DNA of 64,000 nt from Paragonimus westermani (lineage: Eukaryota; Platyhelminthes; Trematoda; Plagiorchiida; Troglotrematidae). The notes below the pieces were generated by a model that worked only from the letters and a program-made list of their open reading frames with translations, was not told the origin of the DNA and made no database searches. Shown here in pieces: positions 50,240 to 61,959 of the stretch. Within the stretch, counting starts at the first letter, position 1; each line of letters opens with the position of its first letter. The position numbers were made by a program, and so were the translations under genes. Location of the stretch: assembly GCA_008508345.1 (NCBI GenBank), contig QNGE01003326.1, positions 19,328 through 83,327 of the forward strand. Direction: 5' to 3'.

Positions 50240-51730
50240 TATACATGCTATAACTTCATCGGCCACGACAAGTAATCCGATATGTTGACAACATTACTCT
50301 GGAGTCACTCGAAGATGCTGATGGTGCGCTCACAGTGCAGAGGTTTGATGAAACCTATCCAACTGTATCGCTTATCCTCGAGACGTAGGTCAGTGTATTG
50401 TTCCGATTCCGTGACGTGGCATTCATAAATGTGGAAGTCGTTCCCCTAAAATGCCTCTTCACTGGAACCCAACCTGGGCTGGTCAGTATACATACTTTCA
50501 CAACCTGGTATTCCTTAGACAGAAACAGCATCTAATTCACCACCTAGCGAACAGAGCAAAAAGAATCTGCTTCATATAGACTTTAAACGATGAGTTACAT
50601 TTTGATTTCTATCGTATTTCTGATAGACGACTCTCCGGATCAGTTATTACCGTAATGCATTAAGGTCACCCGAGCAGTCCATCAATGCATCATCTCACGA
50701 CAGAGTAAAGATCATTTTATCTACAACTTCCATTTCGAACTGATCAGGCAAATGACTCGCTTCGTTGTTGCCTTTACTGTCCAAACAGATAAACTATTCC
50801 AATGTAAAAGTATGAAATTGAATAAAACGATGTTAACCTCGAATCTGAAGGAAAGATACCTGTGTACCACCAACTATTGCTTGTGTGTTCATCACCTGCT
50901 AATGTACAGCAGAATGTATCAATCGTATGATGTGGTGATCTAAATAGATCGATGAACATCATGCAGGCTGATATGATATTGAAGTTAACGAAAGGTTCAA
51001 CAGTGAGATAACTTTACATCTGGTGGACTCCAACTAACATACTAATATAAAATGTGCTTTTCGCAGTGTTTACAAGTTCTCTTCATGTCGATCAACACCA
51101 GCCTGATAGGGCGTATTAGTGATAGACAAACCGATCGGCGTTCGGTTATTTAGTCTAGATCTGTGTTGGATGAAACCCATTTGTGCACAGCCTGCAACCC
51201 CCTTGTTACACACAACGTCACGCTGCTGATCCGATTTTGGTGACGTAATACCTATATGTTTTCATAAAATTTTCAGCTTCACCGTTTGAACATGGATGTT
51301 TAGTTACAGGTCACATGGATTGGGAATAAATCACGAGTGGTGTGCAATAATTGTTCAGAATCGATTAGCAACAAATAGCATACATTCGTTGCCAAGGTTC
51401 GGTAGAACTCACCCAAAGCATCTCGGTACCTGGGTAAACGGATGGAGAACGGCCTTGCACGTGAAGACTAACTGCGAAATAAGAGGGGTTCTCCCGGCGG
51501 ATAAAGCAGTCGCGTAAAATAAGCGGTATTACTAGGATCGCGTAATAGCTTCACGGTTGGGAGCCAGGTCTCTTGTAAAAGTCACTAGAGCTTCTGCTGT
51601 AGATCTCTGTGTGCATTGTTGTAATTTTCCTCTCCTTTTGTATCTTCTTTTCTTTTTCACCTTACTCGTTACTTTTTGTACTTCTCATATTTTAGCACGT
51701 TCGCCACTCCGTGTGATCATTGCGCGTTGA
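50240..51730 (+). pseudogene. Penelope-like element remnant
   Basis: An RT catalytic segment is read as RYVDN at 50278-50292. After a frameshift comes HWNPTWAGQYTYFHNLVFLR at 50460 with HLIHHLANRAKRICF, the RT-thumb region characteristic of Penelope-like elements. Further on is KLFQCKSMKLNKTMLTSNLK with a Cys-containing segment at 50790-50900, where the linker before the GIY-YIG endonuclease is expected. A possible endonuclease scrap with GRTHPKHLGTWVNG is at about 51400. Multiple frameshifts and stops make it a pseudogene. The RT thumb assignment is firm; the GIY-YIG part is weak. Confidence 0.55.
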
Positions 51731-51734
51731 ACAG

Positions 51735-54285
51735 TGATAAACAATAAAACACTCTTTCTGGATCTGCGCTTTTAACTCGAATATATTTTAGTTGTACGGT
51801 AAATGTCAGCACCAGTTTAATGCAGTCGATAAAAAAACCTAGCTGTGTATTGCATCTCGAAATTCCCAAATGCAGTTAATCCCAAACAGACGTTCGAAGC
51901 ATCAGTGGTGTCACGATACGGTTGTTGTGACAAAGAAATCCATTTGAAATAGCACGTAATGAACAGGAAATTTATAGTTGTAAATTGTACTGCAAACACG
52001 CGTAGTTCTGGATAACTTTGTCCACCAGTAATTCAGACATTCATTACCTCTTTCTAATTTGTAAAGTCTCTACGACACATGAAGGTAGAAATGCTAACGT
52101 ATATCCGTGAACAAATTCGACCTGAGAACTGGTATAATCGGTGCATTGGCAGACGGCCTGCGGAACTAATAGGGATTTTTGGGCTACTTTTTGATATTTT
52201 TAACGCTTCTATGTTCAACGGAATAGTTCAAAACATTCGAAACAATAAGCCATCGTTTTATCATGATGGCTGATGACGTAACTAATGAAATATCAGGATA
52301 GTATGTGAATGCAAGGATTTAACAATAACAAACTGTGGCCCCTCTCCGGAATACGCGGGATATTTTTGTAGCTCAGTAGACCGTTGAAGCTTTTTGAAGT
52401 AGTCGTGTACATCTATGTTCAGCTTTGTCCACTTTTCGTGAGAAACCGCTTGAAGGTTTCTCATTCTGTTCTAAAACAACGTCATTCCTATCTGATAATA
52501 CGTCAATAATGAGCATGGACTACAACTTTCGAGGGAATGGAGAAAGGAATGGCTTAAGGCTCAAGAAGATCACCCTAATTGTGAATACATGGTTTATGTT
52601 GATCTGTCTACCAGAACACACCTGAAAAACCACACGAAAGTGACGTTCAACATTAATACTACACGTCCTCAGCAATTTTCTTAGTTCCGGAAAGCCTCTG
52701 GAAACAGAAGCGTCAGTTAGCAGAATTAGATGGTTTGAGACAAGTCTAAATCACTTTCCATTCACCAAATATTTTAGACATTCACGTTAGTGCCTAGAAT
52801 GATCAGTTGTTGGCAGTAATGTCGATAATCTTTTCGAGAAAACACCGTAATGGCTGAAAAAAGAGATTATTCATCGAAATGTCAGATACGTTATGATATG
52901 CTCCGTCTCCAGAATGCCTTTCATGGCGCACGCAAATCAAAAGAAAGAAAGCGATGATGGCACTGTATGTATGGCATGTTGGTAATCGTAACTTTGATTT
53001 ATACAAAGGTATTTGCGGGTAAATATCATCTATGTGATTCATAGAAAATATCCTTGAATCAGCTGACTTATCACGAATACTTCCACATTCCACTATGATG
53101 TAGGTGGATTTTGCTAGTTCACTTGGCCTAACACGCTAATCACAACAAACTTAAAGAGCTTTGTCAAAAGATTTCACAGCTGTGACAATGAGCGTAGTCC
53201 AGGCTGTGAGATTCATGGTACCTTTATCAAATGTACCCAATCACCTGAACAGTAATAAAGGACTTGCCTTTTCATGAACACCGATCCATCAATCATCGCA
53301 AGCTAGTCACCTACGAGTTAAAGCACGGGGTACCTTTAGAACATTTACCATGAGAGTTGTGGAATCACAATCTGTGATGAGAAAGTTTCGGCTTACTGTC
53401 ATGAACAGCACTCGCTCGAGATCCTGCTATAGGTAGTTCACGACCAGGGATAACTCGAGGCAAATCGGAATTCAGTTGGATTGTGACTGTAGGTAATAAC
53501 TTGACCAAGTCAAACCAGGAAATGAGTGACTCAACATTACCAGTGTCTAGTAAGGACATGCGCAAATATAAAAATGCTTATGAGAAGTTCCAACTGAATA
53601 TCACCACGACGTTCGCATTAAGATAGACTGTCCGGCCACCCTATTTGAAAAAAAGTACCGTACTCGGGTTTCACCCATGAACATGTCTAGAATAAAAAAA
53701 ACTTCATAACAGGTTGTTACAACAATTTATCAATAGGCATATTTGGGAAATTCAGTTCATTTACGTTACTCACATTTACCGCAGAAGAATTTGCGACTTA
53801 AGCAGATGAATCTAGAATGCAGGTTGTCACGTGGTACGTAGTTTCAATTGTTTTTTGAAATAACCAGTCATATGAAAGGTGGTTAGATTATATGCATATA
53901 TGTTCAAGAAAACCTGCGGGAGTCTCGAATTGCTGCGAAAAAATTTCAGTGTCCGAATTTACGTTTTTACTGCTGATTCTCTTTAGTAACAACCTTGGCG
54001 TCGCATAAAATGAAAAATTCGATCCTGAGTAAGCAAACATTCCATCTACAAATTAGTGCGATTAATGCCAGTAAGTTATCGAGCGTGTGGTTGACCCTTC
54101 TGTTGATATCGGAACTGGCATTTGAAGGCCTGTGGTCAAATTTCAAGAGTGATGACGCAACCTACACACTCCTTCGAACCTTGTTCATTCTAGAATGTTC
54201 AAGTTGATTGGACATTTATAAACAAATAATGAACTACAAGTTGGACATCATTCACAAATGATGTTAACCTTCGCATTCAGATAAA
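51735..54285. other. Unassigned stretch
   Basis: This stretch is AT-rich, with no ORF over 100 codons and no motif recognised. Confidence 0.4.
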
Positions 54286-54289
54286 ATCT

Positions 54290-54425
54290 CCAGCCAACCG
54301 TTTCCGAGTCTCGCTCTTGTTAGACCACATCAGTAGTGCATTTTCGTGCAACGTACAGGACTAGAAATCCTATCACGCCTACATCGAGCAATCCTTTTGA
54401 CCACTGCGCCAGTGACCTAACGTTT
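54290..54425 (-). repeat. tRNA-derived SINE relic
   Basis: On the minus strand the A-box TGGCGCAGTGGTCAAAAGG (54393-54411) fits the pol III consensus. A degenerate B-box GGATTTCTAGTCC lies at 54358-54370, about 25 nt further. A GCACGAAAATGCAC-like body and AAGAGCGAGACTCGGAAACG follow. The tRNA-like head with an unrelated body indicates a SINE, not a tRNA gene. Confidence 0.5.
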
Positions 54426-54429
54426 GGTA

Positions 54430-55760
54430 CAACTGGAGTATCACATACAAACGCTCACCAAAATTAGCTCGTGAGTAGTGATTCATCAACATGGGCATCG
54501 AAGATGTTGGCGACTCTTGAAATACTGAATTTTTCACCAAGGTTTAAGGAGTCTCTTCTAAATATATTAAGCGATAATTCCGTTTTTCTATCTGCTCTGT
54601 TTTTCTCTCGTCGTACTCCGAATTTTCTAACGTGTGTAGCCTTCGAACTTTTGAGCGGATGAATTAATACTCAACACGATAAAGCTGAGTATTTCCGTGG
54701 TAGACTCGCAAACCATCTACGTCAGTGGACACTGTCAACATAAAGTACGAAATGTACATCGGAGTAACGTGTAACAAATATGCCCGAAACTCTGCTGGAT
54801 GTATTGGACCATCACGAAAAACTGTTTGCAGTTGAGTAGTTCGCTAACGTACTTACATAAATACTGCCACGGATATGAGCAGTACGTACACTAGATGTCA
54901 CGCGTACTGTACTTCGTTTAATTACAACCTATACATTGAGCACACAACCTGACTTAATATTGTATTCACACTGTTATATCCACATATGACTCAGGGTCAA
55001 GAATAGTGTCGTCCGAGTCCAAAGATGTATTGGTGATTATCTTAAAGAAATTCTAAAGACCGGACTCATTTATAGGCTCAAATGTCACGCTGATGACCTA
55101 TGGTCAATAAGTTTCTAGCAGTTAACAATATTAGGAATTTGTGTACAGCTGGCATGAATGAGATAAGCTACACAATTACATACTGACCCCATTATGTCAA
55201 ATGTATTTCATTCCATAGTCAGTGCAATCGATGGATGGATGCAATCGATGTTCAACGCATTCATTAAGTGTTGTTGTTCAACACTGACGGGTCAGTTATA
55301 ACGGTTAACATTTTGTCTATACAGTGCAATATTCAACCAGAATACATAGTTTAGCTGAATAAATTGTGTCACACACGTGTAAAGTAGAGCAGGTTATTTC
55401 CTCTCAAATTCCATAAAAGCTGTCGTTTTGCTCCCGATTACTCGTAACTGAAAAGCGTAAAGCGTAAAGCAGTGAATTTTTGCATACTATACGAGCGTGT
55501 CACTCGAAACATTACCAGATATGACGATCGCGATAACTTAACCGACGTCGAAATATACAACATCCCGTCAATCTGGTTCATACAATGTCAAGTTAATTTG
55601 AGGCAGTATGAAACATTAGCGCTCGAGGGTTTTTAACTGCCGATAATTGTAAAGAAGTTGTTAGCTCGGATTAACCGTTTGGGTGCTCGGCTGCTCGTAC
55701 AGTTTAGTATTTAGGTTGTAGATTGTTGTACTGAGAATTTACGAGTTGAGCACAGTTAAG
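54430..55760. other. Unassigned stretch
   Basis: No gene or element is recognised. The ORF at 54471-54662 has no motif. Confidence 0.4.
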
Positions 55761-55764
55761 TAAC

Positions 55765-58259
55765 GGTAGCAGTAGCCGTTGGTCAGCTGAACCACTTCCT
55801 CATGGTGCCAACTAAACAGTGTTGGTGCAAACTGAGATTGATCAAGCGTTGAAAAACTCCAGAAATGGTTAGCCACTCCATACGGCCGAATTTGGTCACA
55901 TGTGTAAACCTAACGCTGATTTGTCGACGCACTTTCGTATGCATTGAGGCGAAAATGAAGTAGAACAGGAATTAGATAGTGTCGCACAGACTTTGACTGA
56001 GCCCACTGTGAATGTAACTTTCTGACCAAAATTGACCCGAACCAACACAGAAAACAAACGCATCCTAACGAACGCCACTGAGAGAAATTCAGAAGCATAA
56101 AAACTGCGGGACGTAACTAGTCTGAATATGGATCGAATTCTCTCGGCAAACTTACCGACGAAGTGACCACTTTGTGTCCTATTCCATGTGAACTTTATCA
56201 CCGGCTTTATGTGTAGTTCCCAGGTCATTCGTTCGCGAGCATTTGGCTGCTTTATAAACATTGACTTAGCGAGGAGGATGTGCTTTAGTTCCTAAGATAT
56301 TCATCAGTTCACAGTCAAACATAATGTTGACTGTCTAGTTCCAAACAGTGGGAAACTCTGATTGTGGTAACCCAGTTCGAGTCTAACAGCGAGGCCTCCA
56401 CACACAGCAGTGAACCATAAGAAATTGACCTTGGTCGTCAAAAGGACACTTTCATCATGGTGTTGGCGAAGTCACAAATGAAAATGCATGTCTTTCATGC
56501 GTTTTCGTACACCTGACGAATGGTCAGTTGGTGGTGTGATGTTGTTGCAATGAACACCCATATAACTAGCTGTGCACCTACTAAAACACTGTAACATCAT
56601 TGGAAGGAAAATGCAATCATCGCAGCTTTTGATGGAAACTAGTGAACTGTTTACAAGACGAGCCACGAGATATTATCTGTCCAGTCGCACATGGATGAAT
56701 GATCGTCTCACAGGATTCCGCCTCCACAATGATCCTAGGTCGACCTGATCAGTAACGATGAAGTATCTCACATCATAAAATGTGTCGACAACATTGCTCC
56801 AGAGTTAATGAAGTTGTTTCTCGAACATCTGCAGCTTACGGAAGACGCTGAGGTGGCTGAATATATCAAAAATTTTCCTGTTGATAAAGGCTGTTCGATT
56901 TACTTGTGCTGCACTCGCCCCATGCTTGTCCTCAAAATGAATAAACCATTCTGTCCCAGTCATCTGGGGCTTACTGCCGTATCTTGAACGTCAGCACGTT
57001 GCTTCTGTATGATATTGGCTAGTCACTGGAACAAGCGTTTACATTTGCCCACCATTCAGCCAGCATCTCTGCATTCCTTAGCGACCCTATTATTCTCTAT
57101 GTTGCTTCGGATTTCACGCTTAACGTCTTCCAATCCACGTACAATTTTTATTAACACGTCTAAGACGTTTTATTCTATTTTGCTTGACTCGACTTTCAGA
57201 TAGGCCCAGGCTTTCGGTATTACTCAACCTCTACCACACTATATTGCTGATCCCTGCTGGAATGCGTCTATCACCCCTGAAGGCTTTGCTTTCCGGTCCC
57301 AGCACAGTGTCTGTCACAGTGCCAAGTTATCACAACTGCTGTTCGTTATGGCAATGAGCGAAGTGTTAGCTTTATCGTCTTCAAAGCCTGGTTATCAGTT
57401 CCACGACACATTGATCAGCGTTTCAGGTTTCTTAAGTGACTACTCGGTGCGCGTGGTAAAAAATCCGGTAAAAGACTACGCAGTCTCGGTTACATAATCT
57501 TCAAAGAGCTACGAATACCAACGCAACCCCGTACTTCAAGCCCGAAACGTTCGCAGCTCGTGACGACCAAGGTGTGCTACTAGACATCAGCATAGTGGAT
57601 GACTACCGAACCCGAGCTGCTTGGACCGACTGCCATAATGCCATCATTCACTCGGCTCTCTACAGTATGGTGTGTCACATGGATTCAATTTCTCACACTC
57701 CTGTGGTCACCACGTCTTATCAGTTCATATATCCTTCCTCACATAACGCCATTCTTCGACTGGGACTACCCACTTATGCAGCCACTGATTTTTGTCTACC
57801 GATCATTCTGGATTCCTTCAAAATGTGGGACACATTTAAACAGGGAGTTCGCCGTCGACTGTTGCCACTTTTATAACAGATAGTTCACCATAAAGGAACA
57901 TTTTCCCGTTCCACCACCTGACATGACCGTGCTAATAACCCGGTGCCCTGGACAGTCTTTGATTTTCAGTGACCACTCGTTGGTCTTTCTGCTCCTAACA
58001 CCATACAAAACACTTTCATGTAGTGACTGCGGAGTTACTTACATTTGCTACTCTTATAGAAGGACTTGTTCATAGTACAGTGATGTTACTCATTTATTGT
58101 TCCACGCTAAACTGTCAGCTTGTTCGAAACATCCTTTTTTACATGTTTGTTGATTGTTTCTGGTGCCAGCGCTTTCTATTTTTTGAATGAAGTTGATTAA
58201 ACTGCCCGCCAAAACAAATGCTAAATAGCAGCAATATTAGTAGTAATATTACTAGTAGT
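55765..58259 (+). mobile_element. R2-clade LINE copy 1, decayed and internally deleted
   Basis: This copy aligns along its length with copy 2. The 5' leader (AAGCGTT..AACTCCAGA) is at about 55840-55880, the zinc-finger region at 55910-56110, an RT lead-in (DEVSHIIKCVDNIAPELMKL) at 56755-56830, and FINTSKTFYSI in place of RT motif A at 57140-57190. Motif B is destroyed and the catalytic box has been lost. Sequence then jumps at about 57470 straight to the restriction-like endonuclease region, removing the equivalent of about 60116-61085 of copy 2. The end is LLDISIVDDYRTRAAWTD to LLPLL, stopping at about 57876. The 3' UTR ends in a TAG/AGT-rich tail at 58226-58259. Confidence 0.82.
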
Positions 58260-58449
58260 GCCTACTGGGCGGTCTTGATGTAAACCTTGACTGGCTAAGC
58301 GTTAAGCAACTCCAGATAGGGCCAACCACCCTCCCTGGTTTTACAGTACTCGTTACAATCGGTCAATACAATGAACTTACCGCCAGCACCTCCGTACGGG
58401 CTTCTACCAGTACACAGGATAGGCGAGCGGAGTACGCCTATTCAGAATG

Positions 58450-59290
58450 TGGTCGAATTTGCAAATCGAACGCTGGCTTGTCGGCGCATACTCGTATGCA
58501 TCGACGCAGGAATGATCGACAGCAAGAAGTAGACGTCCAGCATGCCACAGTCTTTGACTGCGCCGACTGTGATCGAACCTTTTCCACCAAAATCGGTCCC
58601 AGTAAACACAGGAGGCATGCTCATCCAGTCGAACGCAACCGTGAGAATCTTAACCACACGAAATTCGCCAGAACAAATTAGTCTCAGCAAGAATAGGCTT
58701 CTCTTCTCAAGTATGCCGATGCGCTGGCCCCGTCGTGCTCTACTTGACGAGATCTCCATAATCGGATGCTGCCACTTTTCCCAGGTCTTACCGTAGAGAG
58801 CATCCTGACGCGTCTGTGTGCACTGAGTTGGCAGAAGATTCCTGTCCCCATTGCCAATCCAGCCACTGTCTCGCAGACCAACGTGGTATCTGGTACTGAG
58901 TCCCAAGCCGCTGGAAAATCCGAGTGGTTTTCCCGTTCGACCCAAACAGTTTTTACCCAGCTGGAGTTCAATAGCGAGGCTTCTTCACAAACCGACAAAT
59001 TACTAGCTATTGCCCGCGGTCTTCAGGCAGGTATTTTTGCGATGGTACAAGCTAAGTCGCAGTTGAACATGCATGCCGCACGAACTTTTCTGTACATCTG
59101 GCGACTGACTACCTGACGACATGATCGCATTAACATCGGAGCCCACGTGATCAGCAAACAGGTAAGGGAAGCTAACTATGCAGCGATTCAAACACTGTAC
59201 CACCAGCGCAGGAAAGATGCTGCTTTTGCAGTTTTTTTCTGGCAATTAGAGAACTGCCTACAAAATGGACCGTGGCCTTCCGGATAGTTC
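58450..59290 (+). pseudogene. R2-clade ORF N-terminal part: zinc fingers
   Basis: The first finger reads YSECGRICKSNAGLSAHTRM-H, with Tyr where the first zinc-binding Cys should be. The second reads FDCADCDRTFSTKIGPSK then HRRHAH, an intact C2H2. In-frame stops occur at 58679-58681 and 58694-58696, and another follows near 58745. The frame then continues through 58766-59116 to a stop, and REANYAAIQTLYHQRRKDAA (about 59165-59225) leads into the RT part. A frameshift near 59270-59285 is needed to enter the RT frame. These fingers bind DNA in the family. Confidence 0.75.
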
Positions 59291-59792
59291 CAACGAATAC
59301 TGGTCCAAAGTACTACCGGCTCATCCGCACCCTGATGAGCGACCGTCCCGCACGATTCTGCCTCCCGACTGCTCAATGGTCGACCCGATCACCGGAGATG
59401 AGGTATCACGCACCTTGAAGCAAATGGGAAACACTGCTCCAGGGTTGGACACGCTTTTGTCCGAACATTTGAAGCGCATGAAAGCTGACGCCCTGGCCGG
59501 AAACTTCAAACTTTTCTTGCTAACCCAAGGTTGCTTGATCCATCTGTGCCGCTCTCGCATCACGCCAGTACCGAAAGTTAACAATCCTTCATCCCCAGCT
59601 GAGCTCAGATCAATCGCCGTATCTTCAACGTTGATTCGTTGTTTTCATAAGATATTGGCTGATCGTTGGAACACGCGCCTGCATCTGCCCGCTCTTCAGT
59701 TTGCTTTCCTACATCGTGACGGTTGCCTCGAGGCGACCTCGATAATCCATGCGCTGCTTTGGAACTCATGCACGACCTCTTCAAGTCTCTAA
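59265..59792 (+). pseudogene. R2-clade ORF: RT N-terminal extension
   Basis: This part has 175 codons with ITGDEVSRTLKQMGNTAPGL, ITPVPKVNNPSSPAELRSIA (the K-x(6)-R-x-I region before RT) and HKILADRWNTRLHLPALQFA. It ends in a single TAA at 59790-59792, immediately before RT motif A in the same frame, so one stop separates it from the long ORF. Confidence 0.82.
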
Positions 59793-61517
59793 GCGGCCTT
59801 TATCGACGTGTCCAAAGCATTTGACTCCATTTCACAAATCTCTATTATCAGATCGGCTCAAGCTTTCGGTGTCCCTCCATCTCTGACACATTACATTGCA
59901 GACCCCTATCGGAATGCTTCCGTCACGCTTGGCAGCACCGTCCTCCGGTCCCAGCGTGGCGTTCGCCAGGGTGACCCACTGTCCCCGCTTTTGTTTATCA
60001 TGGCGATGGATGAGGTGCTGGCCCTTTCTCGACCGGAGCTTGGCTACCAGTTCCACGACACACTGGTCAGCGGTTTTGCCTATGCCGACGATCTGATCCT
60101 CCTTGCTGAAAACCCCACGCGACTCTCCGAGAAGCTTGCAGCCGCCGCTAGTGCTCTGGAATTATCCGGGCTGCAGATCAACACGCGCAAAACGAAACTG
60201 ATGGTCATTCGCGGTGATCACAAACACAATGTGACCGCCATCTCCAACGAGTCTATTCAGTTCGGTCCGGATACTATCCGCTCACTAAGCGCCATTGACA
60301 CGGTGACCTACCTAGGTATCCCGTTCACCTGGAAAGGTAAAGCATTCACTAATCACCGTCTGCAGCTTCGCACGATGCTGGACGAAACGACCAGAGCGCC
60401 ATTGAAGCCGCATCAACGTTTAGATCTGCTGAGACAACATTTGATCCCCAAGATGAATCACTCGTTGATACTGAGTCGAGTGCACCGGAACACGCTCAAA
60501 GCAATGGACTGTACCGTCCGCCAGTTTGTTCGGCAATGGCTGCGCCTTCCCAAGGACACGCCCATCAGCTACATCCACACCCCAATTCGTTTGGGGGGTC
60601 TGGGCATCCCGAGTTTATCCACCACTATCCCCATCTCGCGCAAATCCCGACTGGAGAGACTGCTCTCTAGTCAATGTCCAGTTCTGCGGAATGTGGTCAA
60701 AGACCATTCGTTTGGCCCTATCCTGAGGGAAGTAAATGTCCCGGTACGCGTCCAGGGTGTAGTGGTGACGAGCAAGGAGGAAGCCCACTCTGCATGGTCC
60801 AATAAGCTTTATCACTCGCTTGATGGCTGTGGTCTTCGGGAAGTATCACGCTCTCCACTCTCCAATCGTTGGCTGTTCAATCCAGATCGCATCTTCCCCA
60901 GGATCTTTATTCGTGCTATCCAGCTCAGGTGTAGTCTGCTGCGGACCAAGGTCCGAAACTCACGAGGTGACCGAAGCGGCCAGTCAGTTCTCTGCCGTGG
61001 CAACTGTGGTCAACCAGAAAGCCTCGCTCATATTCTGCAATCATGCTGGATCACTCACGATGCGCGTTGTGCTCGACATAACCGCGTGGCTAAAGACCTG
61101 GCGAGACGACTGCGTAACTTGGACTATACAGTCTTCGAGGAGCTGCGAGTACCAACGGCGAGCTCGTTTATCAAACCCGATGTGATCGCGGTTCGTGGCG
61201 GCGCTGCTGTGGTGCTTGATGTCAGTATAGTGGACGACTACCGTTGCCAACTTGCCTGGACCGACAAGACTGCGAAATACGGTACTGACTCCCATAAAGC
61301 TGCCATTTTGTCCACGCTCCATACCATGAGCTGTGAGGTGAACTCTGTCTCTCATTCACCTGTGATTATTTCCTTTCGCGGAATCATGTTCCCTGCTTCA
61401 TGTAGCGCTATTCTTCGACTCGGATTGCCTTCTTATGCAGTCACAGATCTATGTCTACTAACTGTTCTTGGTTCCCTGAAAACTTACGACACCTATATGC
61501 GGGGAACCTGGCGTTGA
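59793..61517 (+). pseudogene. R2-clade ORF: reverse transcriptase and restriction-like endonuclease
   Basis: This open segment continues the previous one in frame after the TAA at 59790-59792; the longest open piece with a start codon begins at GTG 59808 (569 codons). Numbering from 59808: motif A is FIDVSKAFDS (spanning the GTG), motif B GVRQGDPLSPLLF is at 51-63, and motif C FAYADDLILL is at 90-99 with both Asp present. The thumb strand TYLGIPFTWKGK is at 167-178. The knuckle C-x3-C-x7-H-x4-C is at 396-413, and the endonuclease KPD at 456-458 with D471 fits PD-x12-D. It reaches a natural TGA after GTWR. It would nick target DNA and reverse-transcribe its own RNA. The intact core suggests recent loss of function. 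Confidence 0.9.
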
Positions 61518-61959
61518 CTGTTGCCACCTCCCTGACAGTCGTCTCTCTATGAAGGACATTCTGTCCCGATGCGTGAGCCTTGACTGTGATAGCACCTTCG
61601 TGCCCTGAAGAGCCTGCAATTTTGTGGGATTTACTGTCTATTATATTTCACCTTCACCGAGTTTTTTCCTATCCTGCCCCTCAATTTTTCTGTACACTGT
61701 TTGGTACACACCGCCAACCTTTTGTTTGATGCTTGAACTATTAACGTTTGTCATTCTTATGCGAGGACCTGTTGACTGTACAGTGTTGCCAACTACGCAG
61801 CGCCTAACATTTGACTGTGAGCTTGTTTCTGCATACTCCTCATTGCATTTCTCTTATTTCATATTGATGTCGCCGGTTGTACTTTCTTTGCAAGAAGCCG
61901 CTTACAGTGCTTTTCAAAATAAACGATATAGCAGTAGTAGTAGTAGTAGTGGTAGTAGG
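61518..61959 (+). mobile_element. R2-clade copy 2, 3' UTR with AGT trinucleotide tail
   Basis: About 440 bp follow the stop codon. The end, AAAATAAACGATATAGC plus AGT repeats, parallels AAAACAAATGCTAAATAGC plus TAG/AGT units at the end of copy 1, so the trinucleotide tail belongs to the element terminus and not to chance flanks. Confidence 0.75.

Larger units (their letters stand above)
58260..61959 (+). mobile_element. R2-clade LINE copy 2, nearly full length
   Basis: This 3.7-kb unit starts directly at the tail of copy 1 and ends in its own AGT tail (61933-61959). It has one ORF with N-terminal C2H2 zinc fingers, a central RT, a CCHC knuckle and a C-terminal restriction-like endonuclease, the architecture of R2-clade LINEs. 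The ORF is broken by stops and a frameshift (see component entries). No 28S rDNA lies on either side, so it is not at the canonical R2 site. Confidence 0.88.
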
